NCBI RefSeq assembly: GCF_020099395.1 | Contig: NZ_CP083590.1 | Location: forward strand, 7,192,001 to 7,256,000 | DNA length: 64,000 nt | From: Streptomyces mobaraensis | GTDB taxonomy: Bacteria; Actinomycetota; Actinomycetes; Streptomycetales; Streptomycetaceae | Reading direction: 5' to 3' | Shown: piece by piece, positions 8,933 through 16,190 of the stretch | How the letters are laid out: the number at the start of each line of letters is the position of its first letter | Numbering within the stretch: the first letter of the stretch is position 1 | Made by a program: the position numbers and the translations under genes | Notes under the pieces: model-generated | What the model was told of the DNA's origin: nothing | What the model saw: only the letters and a program-made list of their open reading frames with translations | The model's database searches: none

Positions 8933-8953
8933 GTCCTCAAACGCCGGACGGGC
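8933..8953. repeat. Dispersed intergenic repeat, copy 1
   Basis: This 21-bp element (GTCCTCAAACGCC followed by GGACGGGC) is identical to the one at 54389-54409 and differs by two bases from the one at 11569-11589. Similar short elements are common between genes in Streptomyces. Here it lies 16 bp after the nuclease stop codon. Confidence 0.75.
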
Positions 8954-9006
8954 CGATGTGACCGCCCCGCGGTGATCCGTCACCCCGCACCGGGCAGGCA
9001 TCCCCC

Positions 9007-9822
9007 ATGCCCCTCCTCGTCGGAACCTCCGGCTGGCAGTACGCCGACTGGCGCGGCGGCCTCTACCCGGACGGACTGCCCCAGCGGCTGTGGCTGGAGG
9101 AGTACGTCCGCCACTTCGCCACCGTCGAGAACAACAACGCCTTCTACCGGCTGCCCTCCCCGGACACCTTCGCCGACTGGCGCGACCGCACGCCCGACGG
9201 GTTCGTGATGGCCGTCAAGGCCAGCCGTTTCCTCACCCACATCAAGCGGCTCCGCGACCCGGCCGAGCCCGTCGCCCGGCTGATGCGGCACGCGGCGGGC
9301 CTGGGTGACCGGCTCGGACCTGTCCTGCTCCAACTGCCGCCCACCCTGCGCGCCGACCTCACGACGCTGGACGCCGCCCTCGCCGAGTTCCCGTCCGGCG
9401 TCCGCGTGGCCGTCGAGCCCCGCCACCCCTCCTGGTGGACGGGCGAGGTACGGGCCGTCCTCGAACGCCGCGGCGCGGCCCTGTGCTGGGCCGACGCCGG
9501 GTCCCGGCCCGCCGGGCCGCTGTGGCGCACCGCCGGCTGGGGCTATCTGCGCTTCCACGGCGGCCGGGCCCGGCCCTGGCCGCGCTACGGCCGCCAGGCC
9601 CTCGCCACGTGGGCCGCACGGGTGGCGGACACCTGGCCCCGACAGGCCGACGTCTACGCCTACTTCAACAACGACCCGGGCGGAGCCGCCGTCGTCGACG
9701 CCGGGGTCTTCGCGCGCGCGGCCGTACGCGCCGGGCTGGACGTGGTGAGCGTCCCGCCCGCCCCGGCCGTCACCCCGCCCGCGCGACGATCCCCGCCAGC
9801 GCGCGTTCGGCGAGCGCCGTGA
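9007..9822 (+). CDS. DUF72 family protein (YecE-like TIM barrel)
   Basis: The 271-residue protein opens with LLVGTSGWQYADWRGGLYP, the hallmark start of DUF72/YecE proteins, followed by the conserved TVENNNAFYRLP, KASRFLTH and LLQLPPTLR stretches. The fold is a TIM barrel related to endonuclease IV-like enzymes, but no reaction is established. Its last 17 codons overlap the 3' end of the convergent GMC oxidoreductase gene by 53 bp; this proline/arginine-rich tail is probably not conserved. Confidence 0.85.
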   Translation: MPLLVGTSGWQYADWRGGLYPDGLPQRLWLEEYVRHFATVENNNAFYRLPSPDTFADWRDRTPDGFVMAVKASRFLTHIKRLRDPAEPVARLMRHAAGLGDRLGPVLLQLPPTLRADLTTLDAALAEFPSGVRVAVEPRHPSWWTGEVRAVLERRGAALCWADAGSRPAGPLWRTAGWGYLRFHGGRARPWPRYGRQALATWAARVADTWPRQADVYAYFNNDPGGAAVVDAGVFARAAVRAGLDVVSVPPAPAVTPPARRSPPARVRRAP

Positions 9823-11335
9823 CGGTCAGCGACGGGTTGGCGCCGCCCACCGTCCCCGGCAGCAGCGAGCCGTCGACGACGTACAGCCCCGGCACGCCCC
9901 GGACCCGCCCCTCCGGGTCCGTCACCCGGCCGATCGCGCACCCGCCCACCGGGTGCGCCGTGAAGGCCGGGACGCTCAGGGTCAGCGGCAGGGTGCCGGG
10001 GTTGGCGGCGATGACGCGCCGGTTGAACGCCTCGGCGGCGCGGGCCGCGGCCGCCGAACCGGCGCCCCAGCCCGTCAGCCGCACCCGGCCGGTCCGCGGG
10101 TCGGAGCGGAACGCGCCCCGGTGGTCGCCGTCCGCCGTCATGCTCAGGGTGACGACCGCCGGCAGCCCGTGGAACCCGGGCAGCACCCAGCTCTCCGCGC
10201 GCAGCGGCAGCCCGAGGCCGTCCGGGACGAACACGCCCGACGCGCACGGTGACCCCTGCGTCGCCCCGTGCTGGACGAGCGGCTGCGAACGGACGGTCAC
10301 CTGGTCGCCGTTGTCGCCGAAGCCCTCGCCGACGGCCGCCGGCAGATCGGGCAGGGTGCCCCGGTCGCGGGCGGCGACCAGCAGCCGGTTGGTGTTGAGC
10401 GTCCCGGCGGCCAGGAACAGCAGGTCGCAGGTGAACTCCTCGGTGCCCAGCACCGCCCCGCCGGGCGTCAGCCGGCGGACCTCCAGGCGGAAGCGGCCGT
10501 CCCGCCGCCGGCCCACCGAACGCACCTCGTGCAGCGGGCGCAGCTGGACGTGGCCCGTGGCCAGGGCGGCGGGCAGGTAGCTGCGCGTCAGGGACTTCTT
10601 CGCGCCGTTGCCGCAGCCGAAGTCCGATTCGCCTGCCGTCGCGGACAGCGGCACCCGGTGCGCCAGCTCCCCGCGCACCACCTCCCAGTCGAACGTCGAG
10701 TCGAGGCGTTCCGGTCGCCACCCCGCCCGCGTCACCTGCCGGTCCCACACCCGGGAGTGGAGGAACGGCCCGGACGCGTAGACGTCGCGGGGCATCGGCG
10801 AGGCGCCCAGCATCGCCCGCGCCCGGGGGAACCAGACGCGGGCGAACTCCTCGTAGCGCAGCCCGGACGGGTAGAGCCGCTCGAAGCAGCGGCGCGGCGG
10901 AGCCACCGTCACCCCCGTGTAGACCAGCGACCCGCCGCCGACGCCCGCCCCGCACCAGATGTCCAGCCCCGGCTCCTCCGCCACCTCCAGGATCCCCGGG
11001 CCCGGGCGCACCGGCACGGGCAGCAGCCCTGGGTAGCGGGCGGTGCGGCGGAACCAGAACATCGTGTCCGTCACCCCGCTGGCCGATCCGAACAGCGGGC
11101 GGGCCGGGGCGACCGGCCACTCCCGGCCGCGTTCCAGCACGACCGTGTCCACCCCCGCCTGCCCGAGGCGCAGCGCCGCGACCGCTCCGCCGAAGCCCGA
11201 ACCGACCACCAGGGCGCGGAAGTCCGTGCGGGTCGCCGCCGCGGTGGCGCGGCTTCCCAGCGTCGCCGCGCCCAGGGCTGCGAGGCCGGTCCTGGCCGCG
11301 AGGCTCAGGGCCTCGCGGCGGCTTCGTCCTGCCAT
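9770..11335 (-). CDS. Secreted GMC oxidoreductase, cholesterol-oxidase-like
   Basis: The 521-residue protein has a twin-arginine signal peptide (SRREALSLAARTGLAALGA) and an FAD-binding motif VVGSGFGGAVAALRLG near residues 37-52 followed by the acidic VVLERG. The stretch CGAGVGGGSLVYTG matches the glycine-rich motif of class I cholesterol oxidases. The C-terminus carries HPVGGCAIG, the GMC catalytic-histidine region, and a final N-P-x(n)-A segment. Family members oxidise steroid or other secondary alcohols with oxygen as acceptor. The ATG has a strong AGGAGG site. It lies 253 bp upstream of, and on the same strand as, the acyltransferase gene; steroid oxidation here is an inference. Confidence 0.8.
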   Translation of the reverse strand: MAGRSRREALSLAARTGLAALGAATLGSRATAAATRTDFRALVVGSGFGGAVAALRLGQAGVDTVVLERGREWPVAPARPLFGSASGVTDTMFWFRRTARYPGLLPVPVRPGPGILEVAEEPGLDIWCGAGVGGGSLVYTGVTVAPPRRCFERLYPSGLRYEEFARVWFPRARAMLGASPMPRDVYASGPFLHSRVWDRQVTRAGWRPERLDSTFDWEVVRGELAHRVPLSATAGESDFGCGNGAKKSLTRSYLPAALATGHVQLRPLHEVRSVGRRRDGRFRLEVRRLTPGGAVLGTEEFTCDLLFLAAGTLNTNRLLVAARDRGTLPDLPAAVGEGFGDNGDQVTVRSQPLVQHGATQGSPCASGVFVPDGLGLPLRAESWVLPGFHGLPAVVTLSMTADGDHRGAFRSDPRTGRVRLTGWGAGSAAAARAAEAFNRRVIAANPGTLPLTLSVPAFTAHPVGGCAIGRVTDPEGRVRGVPGLYVVDGSLLPGTVGGANPSLTVTALAERALAGIVARAG

Positions 11336-11487
11336 CCTTGCCTCCTGAAGGTGCGCGTGCTCCGCCCACACCATCGGCTGCGCCGCACCGGCCGTCGCGG
11401 GACGCGCCCGGTCGCATGCGCGGGGACGACCTGTCCGGCGGAGTGGCATCCCGCGCCTGGCGTCGGCCTATTGGGCGTGCCCCGGTC

Positions 11488-11590
11488 CCTCCCCCAGAGG
11501 GGGCACCCCCATCCACCGTTTCTTCCGGGGCGTTGCCCCGGACCCCGGCATCGCGGCTTCGCCGCGAGGTCCTCGAACACCGGACGGGCT
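11488..11590. repeat. Composite intergenic repeat, copy 2
   Basis: Three modules occur in sequence: the hairpin CCCCCAGAGGGGG (about 11491-11503), a CACCGTTTCTTCC element leading into a GGGGCG/GCCCC hairpin, and the 21-bp element at 11569-11589. The same modules occur at 54310-54410 in a different order. The repeat touches the TAG stop of the acyltransferase gene. It may act as a transcription terminator, since several of its modules fold on themselves. Confidence 0.7.
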
Positions 11591-12854
11591 ATACGGCCGC
11601 CCGTAGCTCCTCCAGTGCCACGCCCAGCAGCCCCGGCAGCCGCTCCGTGCCCGGCACGCCCGCGTCGAACAGGAACGACACGGACACCCGGGTCTTCTCC
11701 AGGACGAAGACGCAGCCGCCCGGGGAGGAGCCGAGCGGCGGGGACACCGGGATGAGGCCCGCGATGCCCGGGGCGGCGTCGTGGGCGTCCGCCGGGATGA
11801 CGGTGACGCCCAGCCGGGGCGGCGAGCAGTGGTGTACGGCGCGGTGGGCGAGCCAGGCCAGCGGTCCCGGGGCCCGCAGGAGGTAGCCGAAGAGCTCGCG
11901 GAACCGGTACAGCGTCATCGGTCCGGTGTCGCGGACGACGTCCGTCAGCCGGCGCGCGGGGGAGGGTTCGGCGCAGGGGAGGGTGAGCGGCATGACGCCC
12001 AGCGCGCTGCCCAGGGCCGCGCGGTCCCCGGGCGGCCGGAGGCTGACGGGCAGGTAGACGCGCAGGCCCCGACGCTGCCGTCGGCCGCCCGCGCCGCACC
12101 AGTGTCCGGGCGTCCACGCCCGGAGGGCGCCGGCCAGCGCGGCGAGCGCCACCTGGGCGGCGGAGGCGCCGGTGCGGCGGGTGACCTCGTCGAACGCCGA
12201 CCGGTCCAGAGTGGCGGTGTGCAGCGTCCGCCCGCCGGTGACGGCGGAGCCCGGCGGCAGCCAGTGCGCCGTGCGCCCGAACAGGTGCGGGAGGAACCGT
12301 GCGCAGGAGCGCACCGTCCGCGGCGACGGCGCCCGGGGCGCGGGCCGCGGCGCGGGCGCGGGCAGCCGGGCGCCGGACAGGGCGGCGCCCATGGCCTGCG
12401 CCATCGCCAGGCCGTCCTGGAAGAGGTGGGCCGCGCGGTACACCAGCAGGTACTCGTCCGGGTGGTGGCCCCGGACCAGCCGGACGCCCCACAGCGGCCG
12501 GCCCGCCGGCAGGGGCGCGGCGAGCGCGTCCAGCGCGCACCGGCCCAGAGGCTGCCCGGCGGGCACCTCGACCTCCTCGACGTGCAGCGAGACGTCCAGC
12601 GCGCCCGCCGGCTCGAACCGTGCCCGGCGGCCCGTACCGCCCACCCGGTACCCGAGCGCCGGCACCCGCGCGACCGCGTCCGCCACCAGCCGCTCCAACT
12701 CCTCGCGGCCGGGCGGCGGTCCCGTCATCCGCGCCGCGATGCCGACGTGGGTGCGGGCCGGGTCCGCCGCCGTCCGGGCCCGCAGGTACTGGTACCTGTC
12801 CGACGGGCCGAACGGGACGGGGGCGTGGCCGCGGTCCGTGGGAAGCACGAGCAT
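11589..12854 (-). CDS. Wax ester synthase / diacylglycerol acyltransferase family protein with altered active site
   Basis: The 421-residue protein follows the WS/DGAT layout: an N-terminal LLPTDRG-like start, a condensation-type fold and the domain 2 motifs VYLPVSLRPPGD and the Pro-rich ISPSP-like region near the end (IPVSPPLGSSPGG). The catalytic HHxxxDG motif is present as AHLFQDG (about residue 140), so the first His is Ala while the catalytic second His and the Asp-Gly are kept. Enzymes of this type acylate fatty alcohols or diacylglycerol in storage lipid formation. Loss of the first His may still allow activity, or may mark a different acyl acceptor. It lies upstream of the cholesterol-oxidase-like gene on the same strand, separated by 253 bp of repeats. 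Confidence 0.75.
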   Translation of the reverse strand: MLVLPTDRGHAPVPFGPSDRYQYLRARTAADPARTHVGIAARMTGPPPGREELERLVADAVARVPALGYRVGGTGRRARFEPAGALDVSLHVEEVEVPAGQPLGRCALDALAAPLPAGRPLWGVRLVRGHHPDEYLLVYRAAHLFQDGLAMAQAMGAALSGARLPAPAPRPAPRAPSPRTVRSCARFLPHLFGRTAHWLPPGSAVTGGRTLHTATLDRSAFDEVTRRTGASAAQVALAALAGALRAWTPGHWCGAGGRRQRRGLRVYLPVSLRPPGDRAALGSALGVMPLTLPCAEPSPARRLTDVVRDTGPMTLYRFRELFGYLLRAPGPLAWLAHRAVHHCSPPRLGVTVIPADAHDAAPGIAGLIPVSPPLGSSPGGCVFVLEKTRVSVSFLFDAGVPGTERLPGLLGVALEELRAAV

Positions 12855-12976
12855 TGCCGGGACCCTTCCTGCGCTGTGGCCGCTCGACGGGCGGGGGCAC
12901 CGTCCGTCAGAAAGCCACTATGGCGCCCGGCCAGGCCGCGGACCGGCAGGGACACAGCCGGCGGGGGGCCCGGCCG

Positions 12977-13315
12977 TCAGATGGTGACGCAGACGCCGTC
13001 CTCGATGGTCCGGCCGTCGCGCTCCAGCCCGCCGCAGACCAGCTTGGCGCCCTTCTGCTCCTTGCCCACGGTCCAGCGGTGGGAGGCGGCGTGCACCTTC
13101 GGCGAGTGGTAGTCGCCCCAGTAGGCGCGGAGGGTGCCGGGCAGGCCGTCCTTCGTCTCCACGGTGATGTCCTGCACGAACCGGTTGTGATGGGCCGTCA
13201 TCACACACAGGTACTTGCCACAGTGCCCGTCGACCCCCGCCTGCGCGGGCGCCGCCGCCACCAGGCCGAGGGCGAGGGCGGCGAGCACGGTCCCGGTCTT
13301 CTTCCTGATGCCCAA
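12977..13315 (-). CDS. Small secreted protein with four cysteines
   Basis: The likely product has 112 residues: a Sec signal peptide (KKTGTVLAALALGLVAAAPAQA) and an 80-residue mature part with four Cys (CGKYLC near its start, then two late Cys), suggesting two disulfides. The start is taken as TTG at 13315 with GGGGAAG just upstream; no in-frame ATG or GTG is nearer the signal peptide. No family is recognised. Short disulfide-bonded secreted proteins of this kind are common in streptomycetes and may be inhibitors or wall-associated. Confidence 0.65.
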   Translation of the reverse strand: MGIRKKTGTVLAALALGLVAAAPAQAGVDGHCGKYLCVMTAHHNRFVQDITVETKDGLPGTLRAYWGDYHSPKVHAASHRWTVGKEQKGAKLVCGGLERDGRTIEDGVCVTI

Positions 13316-13515
13316 TGTCTTCCCCGTCTCCGAGTGCCGCGCCCGGGTGGCGCGGTCGTCGGCGGCCAGTAGAGCGGCCGGCGGGCGGGGACGTGGGCCC
13401 TTCCCGGGGAAGGTCATCTGATCAGGGGAATTTCCGCGGGGCCGCCCGGACAGGGCAAGGTGGTGCCGTACACGGTACGGAAGCACAGCGGGAAAAGAAG
13501 GTAGGGGACGCCGCG

Positions 13516-14493
13516 ATGGTGTTCAGGAAGCTGCTCGGTTCGCTCGGCGTGGGCGGCCCCACGGTCGACACGGTCCTGGACGGCCCGGTGCCGCCCGGCG
13601 GCACCCTGACCGGTCACGTCCGGCTGCGCGGCGGCAAGGCGGACTTCGACGTCGAGCACGTCACGCTGGAGTTCGAGGCCAGCGTCGAGGCCGAGCGCGG
13701 CGACGAGGAGCACCACGGCACGGTCGTCTTCGACCGGCACACGGTCGCCGGCGGCTTCCGGCTCGCGGCCGGCGAGGAGCGCGACGTCCCGTTCGCGGTG
13801 CCGGTGCCGTGGGAGACGCCGGTGACCGAGCTGTACGGGCGGCCGCTGGGCACGGTCCTGGGCGTCCGCACCGAACTGGCCGTCGCGGGCGCGCGGGACA
13901 AGGGCGACCTCGACCCGCTGACCGTCCGCCCGCTGCCCGCGCAGGAGGCGGTCCTGGACGCGTTCGGCCGGCTCGGCTTCGGTCTGCGCTCCGCCGACCT
14001 GGAGCTCGGCCACATCCGTGGCAGCGGTCAGCGGCTGCCCTTCTACCAGGAGATCGAGTTCGCCCCGGCCCCGCAGTACGCGTACGCCGTCCACGAGATC
14101 GAGGTGACCTTCCTGGCCGCGCCCGACGGCATGGAGGTCGTGCTGGAGGCCGACAAGCGCGGCGGCTTCCTCTCCGGCGGGCACGACGTCGTCACCCGCT
14201 TCCACATCGGCCACGACACGGCGGGACGCGACTGGACGGCGGAGGTCGAGTCCTGGGTGCGGCGGCTGGTCGAGCACCACGGCGCCCGGCAGGCGCACCA
14301 GGAGGCGCACCACGGGATCCACCGCGAGGGCCGGCTCCACGACGGCGGCCACCGGTCCGGGCCCGGCATGGGCACCGTCGTCGCCGCCGGTGCGGCGGGC
14401 CTCGCGGCCGGTGTGGTCGGCGGGCTGGTGGCGGCCGAAGTCGTCGACGAGATCGGCGACTTCTTCGAGGACGAGGGCGGGGACGAGGACTAG
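13516..14493 (+). CDS. SpoOM (Spo0M) family sporulation-control protein
   Basis: The 325-residue protein begins MVFRKLLGSLGVGGPTVDTVLD and contains the arrestin-like beta-sandwich typical of Spo0M (PGGTLTGHVRLRGGKADFDVEHVTLE split over residues 25-55, EERDVPFAVPVPWETPVTE). A His-rich linker (about 255-285) leads to a Gly/Ala hydrophobic segment (VVAAGAAGLAAGVVGGLVAAE) and an acidic end. Spo0M homologues influence sporulation and cell morphology in Bacillus; the mechanism is unclear. The C-terminal extension is common in actinobacterial members. AGGGG lies eight bases before the ATG. Confidence 0.85.
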   Translation: MVFRKLLGSLGVGGPTVDTVLDGPVPPGGTLTGHVRLRGGKADFDVEHVTLEFEASVEAERGDEEHHGTVVFDRHTVAGGFRLAAGEERDVPFAVPVPWETPVTELYGRPLGTVLGVRTELAVAGARDKGDLDPLTVRPLPAQEAVLDAFGRLGFGLRSADLELGHIRGSGQRLPFYQEIEFAPAPQYAYAVHEIEVTFLAAPDGMEVVLEADKRGGFLSGGHDVVTRFHIGHDTAGRDWTAEVESWVRRLVEHHGARQAHQEAHHGIHREGRLHDGGHRSGPGMGTVVAAGAAGLAAGVVGGLVAAEVVDEIGDFFEDEGGDED

Positions 14494-14519
14494 GACGGCG
14501 CGGCGGCTCCCGTACCGCG

Positions 14520-14915
14520 TCAGCGCAGCAGGCCCGCCGCCCTGAGGTCGTCGAACAGCAGCCGGTCGACCGGCGGGACGAGCGGGCGGTCCGCGTACGA
14601 GAACCAGGCCACCTCCTCGATCTCCGCACTGGCCGTCAGCGTCCCGCCGTACTCGCCCGTGTAGCAGCTCATCCGGACCACCGTGCCGTCCGGCAGCTCC
14701 GGTACCGGCGCCTCGTAGGTGCCGACGTGGGTGACCGTCCCGGGGTCGAGGAGGACCGTCAGCTCCTCCTCGACCTCGCGCAGCAGGGTCTCCAGGTCGC
14801 TCTCCGCGCCCTCCCGCTTCCCGCCGGGCACATAGAACACGTCCTTCCCCTTCGGCCTCGCGCAGAGGACGCGTCCGTCCTCGACCCGCACCCAGGCCAC
14901 CGTGTCGATCAGCAC
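14520..14915 (-). CDS. Nudix hydrolase
   Basis: The 131-residue protein has the Nudix box GGKREGAESDLETLLREVEE extended by EL, matching Gx5Ex7REUxEE; the usual Gly after it is replaced. Nudix enzymes cleave nucleoside diphosphates linked to another moiety, with Mg bound by the REUxEE glutamates. The GTG start with GGAG eight bases upstream gives a normal N-terminus (VLIDTVAWVRVEDGRVL). Its substrate cannot be inferred. It is convergent with the SpoOM gene. Confidence 0.85.
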   Translation of the reverse strand: MLIDTVAWVRVEDGRVLCARPKGKDVFYVPGGKREGAESDLETLLREVEEELTVLLDPGTVTHVGTYEAPVPELPDGTVVRMSCYTGEYGGTLTASAEIEEVAWFSYADRPLVPPVDRLLFDDLRAAGLLR

Positions 14916-14970
14916 GGGTTCCGCTCCTTCTCCGGTCCTCCCTGGCGGCCGGCGTGCCGCGCGGAAGGAG

Positions 14971-15375
14971 TCATGCAACCACAGGGCCGGGATTGGGGGC
15001 GTACTGCGCCTCCCCGTGCCCCAGCGACCAGTCGGCCGACGCGTTCTCGGTGACGGTGACGAAGACGTTCCGCGGTTCGGTGCCGGCGTAGGCGTGCGCG
15101 AGTTCGGCGATGCGCCGGTACAGGGCCCGCTTCCGGTCGGGGGAGCGGCCCGCGCGCATCGTGATCGCGATGTACGCGATGCCCTCGTCCCGGTCCACGC
15201 CGAGGTAACCGCCGTAGCGGAGGGTGCCGGTGGTGCCGTCGTGATCGGTGAGGATCTGGAAGTGGTCGTCGGCCGGGATGCCGAGGGTCTCCTGGAGGGC
15301 TTCGTGGACGGCGCGCCCGAGCGCGTCCAGCCGGTCGCGGCCGGCTCCCAGGGTGTCGATGCGGACCAGGGGCAT
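14971..15375 (-). CDS. Tautomerase family protein (4-oxalocrotonate tautomerase / MIF type)
   Basis: The 134-residue protein starts Met-Pro-Leu-Val-Arg-Ile, so removal of Met leaves the catalytic Pro1 of the tautomerase superfamily. It is about twice the length of 4-OT subunits and resembles the longer actinobacterial members with a C-terminal FVTVTENASADWSLGHGE segment. The reaction is probably keto-enol tautomerisation or a related Pro-catalysed step; the substrate is unknown. An imperfect palindrome 40 bp upstream suggests control by a TetR-type repressor that is not encoded next to it. Confidence 0.8.
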   Translation of the reverse strand: MPLVRIDTLGAGRDRLDALGRAVHEALQETLGIPADDHFQILTDHDGTTGTLRYGGYLGVDRDEGIAYIAITMRAGRSPDRKRALYRRIAELAHAYAGTEPRNVFVTVTENASADWSLGHGEAQYAPNPGPVVA

Positions 15376-15414
15376 GGCGGGCTCCTCTTGCCGGGGACGT
15401 TCCTGCGCGTTGAG

Positions 15415-15434
15415 TGTACATACCAGTAGGTACA
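15415..15434. promoter_or_regulatory. TetR-type operator-like palindrome upstream of the tautomerase gene
   Basis: The sequence TGTACATACCAGTAGGTACA is an imperfect 20-bp palindrome (TGTACnTACnnGTAnGTACA). It lies 40 bp before the tautomerase start, where it would overlap a promoter. Its size and symmetry match operators of TetR-family regulators. No regulator gene is adjacent. Confidence 0.45.
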
Positions 15435-15450
15435 GAAGAGTGGCGGGGCG

Positions 15451-16020
15451 TCAGCGCGGACAGGCGGCCCCGGTGCCGTGCGGGCAGGGCAGGCGGGCGA
15501 GGGCCAGGTCGGCGACCTGCCGCGCGGGGTGGCCGACGGGGACGCGGACGCCGTGTTCGTCCGGTGCGAGGGGTTCCAGGTCGGCCAGTTGCGAACCCAG
15601 CATGCAGGCCGGCATGAAGTGGCCGGTGCGGTGGGCGAGCCGGTCGGCGATGACCTCCGCCGGGCCGTCCAGGTGGACGAAGAGGGCGCGCCGGGCCGTC
15701 CTGGCCAGGGCGTCCCGGTAGCGGCGTTTGAGCGCGGAGCAGGTGACGACCCCGCCTCCGGCGGCGTGGGCGGTCAGCCAGTCCGCGATGGCGGCGAGCC
15801 AGGGGGCGCGTTCGGTGTCGCCGAGCGGGATGCCGGCCGCCATCAGGGCTTTGTTGGACGCCGGGTGGAAGGCGTCCGCGTCGGCGAAGGGGGCGCCGAG
15901 GCGGTCCGCGACCAGCCGGCCGACCGTCGTCTTGCCCGCCCCGGAGACGCCCATGACCACGACGAGCGGCAGGGGGCGGGCGAAGGACGGACGGGAGGGA
16001 GAGGCAGGAGGGTGCGTCAT
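15451..16020 (-). CDS. gntK: Gluconokinase
   Basis: The 189-residue protein has a P-loop GVSGAGKTT near residues 24-32, followed by DADAFHPASNKALMAAGIPL, the gluconate-binding signature of GntK, and CSALKRRYRD. The enzyme phosphorylates D-gluconate to 6-phosphogluconate for the pentose phosphate pathway. It lacks the usual neighbours gntR and gntP, so it forms a single-gene unit here. It diverges from the pentapeptide-repeat gene across an unusually AT-rich 170-bp spacer. Confidence 0.9.
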   Translation of the reverse strand: MTHPPASPSRPSFARPLPLVVVMGVSGAGKTTVGRLVADRLGAPFADADAFHPASNKALMAAGIPLGDTERAPWLAAIADWLTAHAAGGGVVTCSALKRRYRDALARTARRALFVHLDGPAEVIADRLAHRTGHFMPACMLGSQLADLEPLAPDEHGVRVPVGHPARQVADLALARLPCPHGTGAACPR

Positions 16021-16049
16021 GGCGGGACGTTAGGTCGGTGGGATCGTTC

Positions 16050-16120
16050 CGCTTCGGCGCTATTCGTCTTTATACGTCTCTTTTTGCTTTTAAGCAGCTT
16101 TGTTTTCGGGTGGTTTCGGA
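16050..16120. promoter_or_regulatory. AT-rich divergent promoter spacer between gntK and the pentapeptide gene
   Basis: This is the most AT-rich stretch I noticed in the window, with runs such as CTTTTTGCTTTTAAGC and the hexamer TATAAA on the minus strand near 16070. It sits between two divergent genes. It could hold both promoters. A short palindrome GCTTTTAAGC lies at about 16086-16095. Confidence 0.4.
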
Positions 16121-16190
16121 AGGTGGGGGTGTGTATGCCCACGGTCCGCCACCGGGAACCGGCCCGCCCGGCCGCCGCGTCCCGCCCGGC

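Noticed and set aside
16131..16190. Upstream GTG start for the pentapeptide-repeat protein
   Set aside because: It has a reasonable ribosome site, but the added residues are Pro/Gly-rich and the WPRCGRGAG start after ATG 16191 fits the family better.
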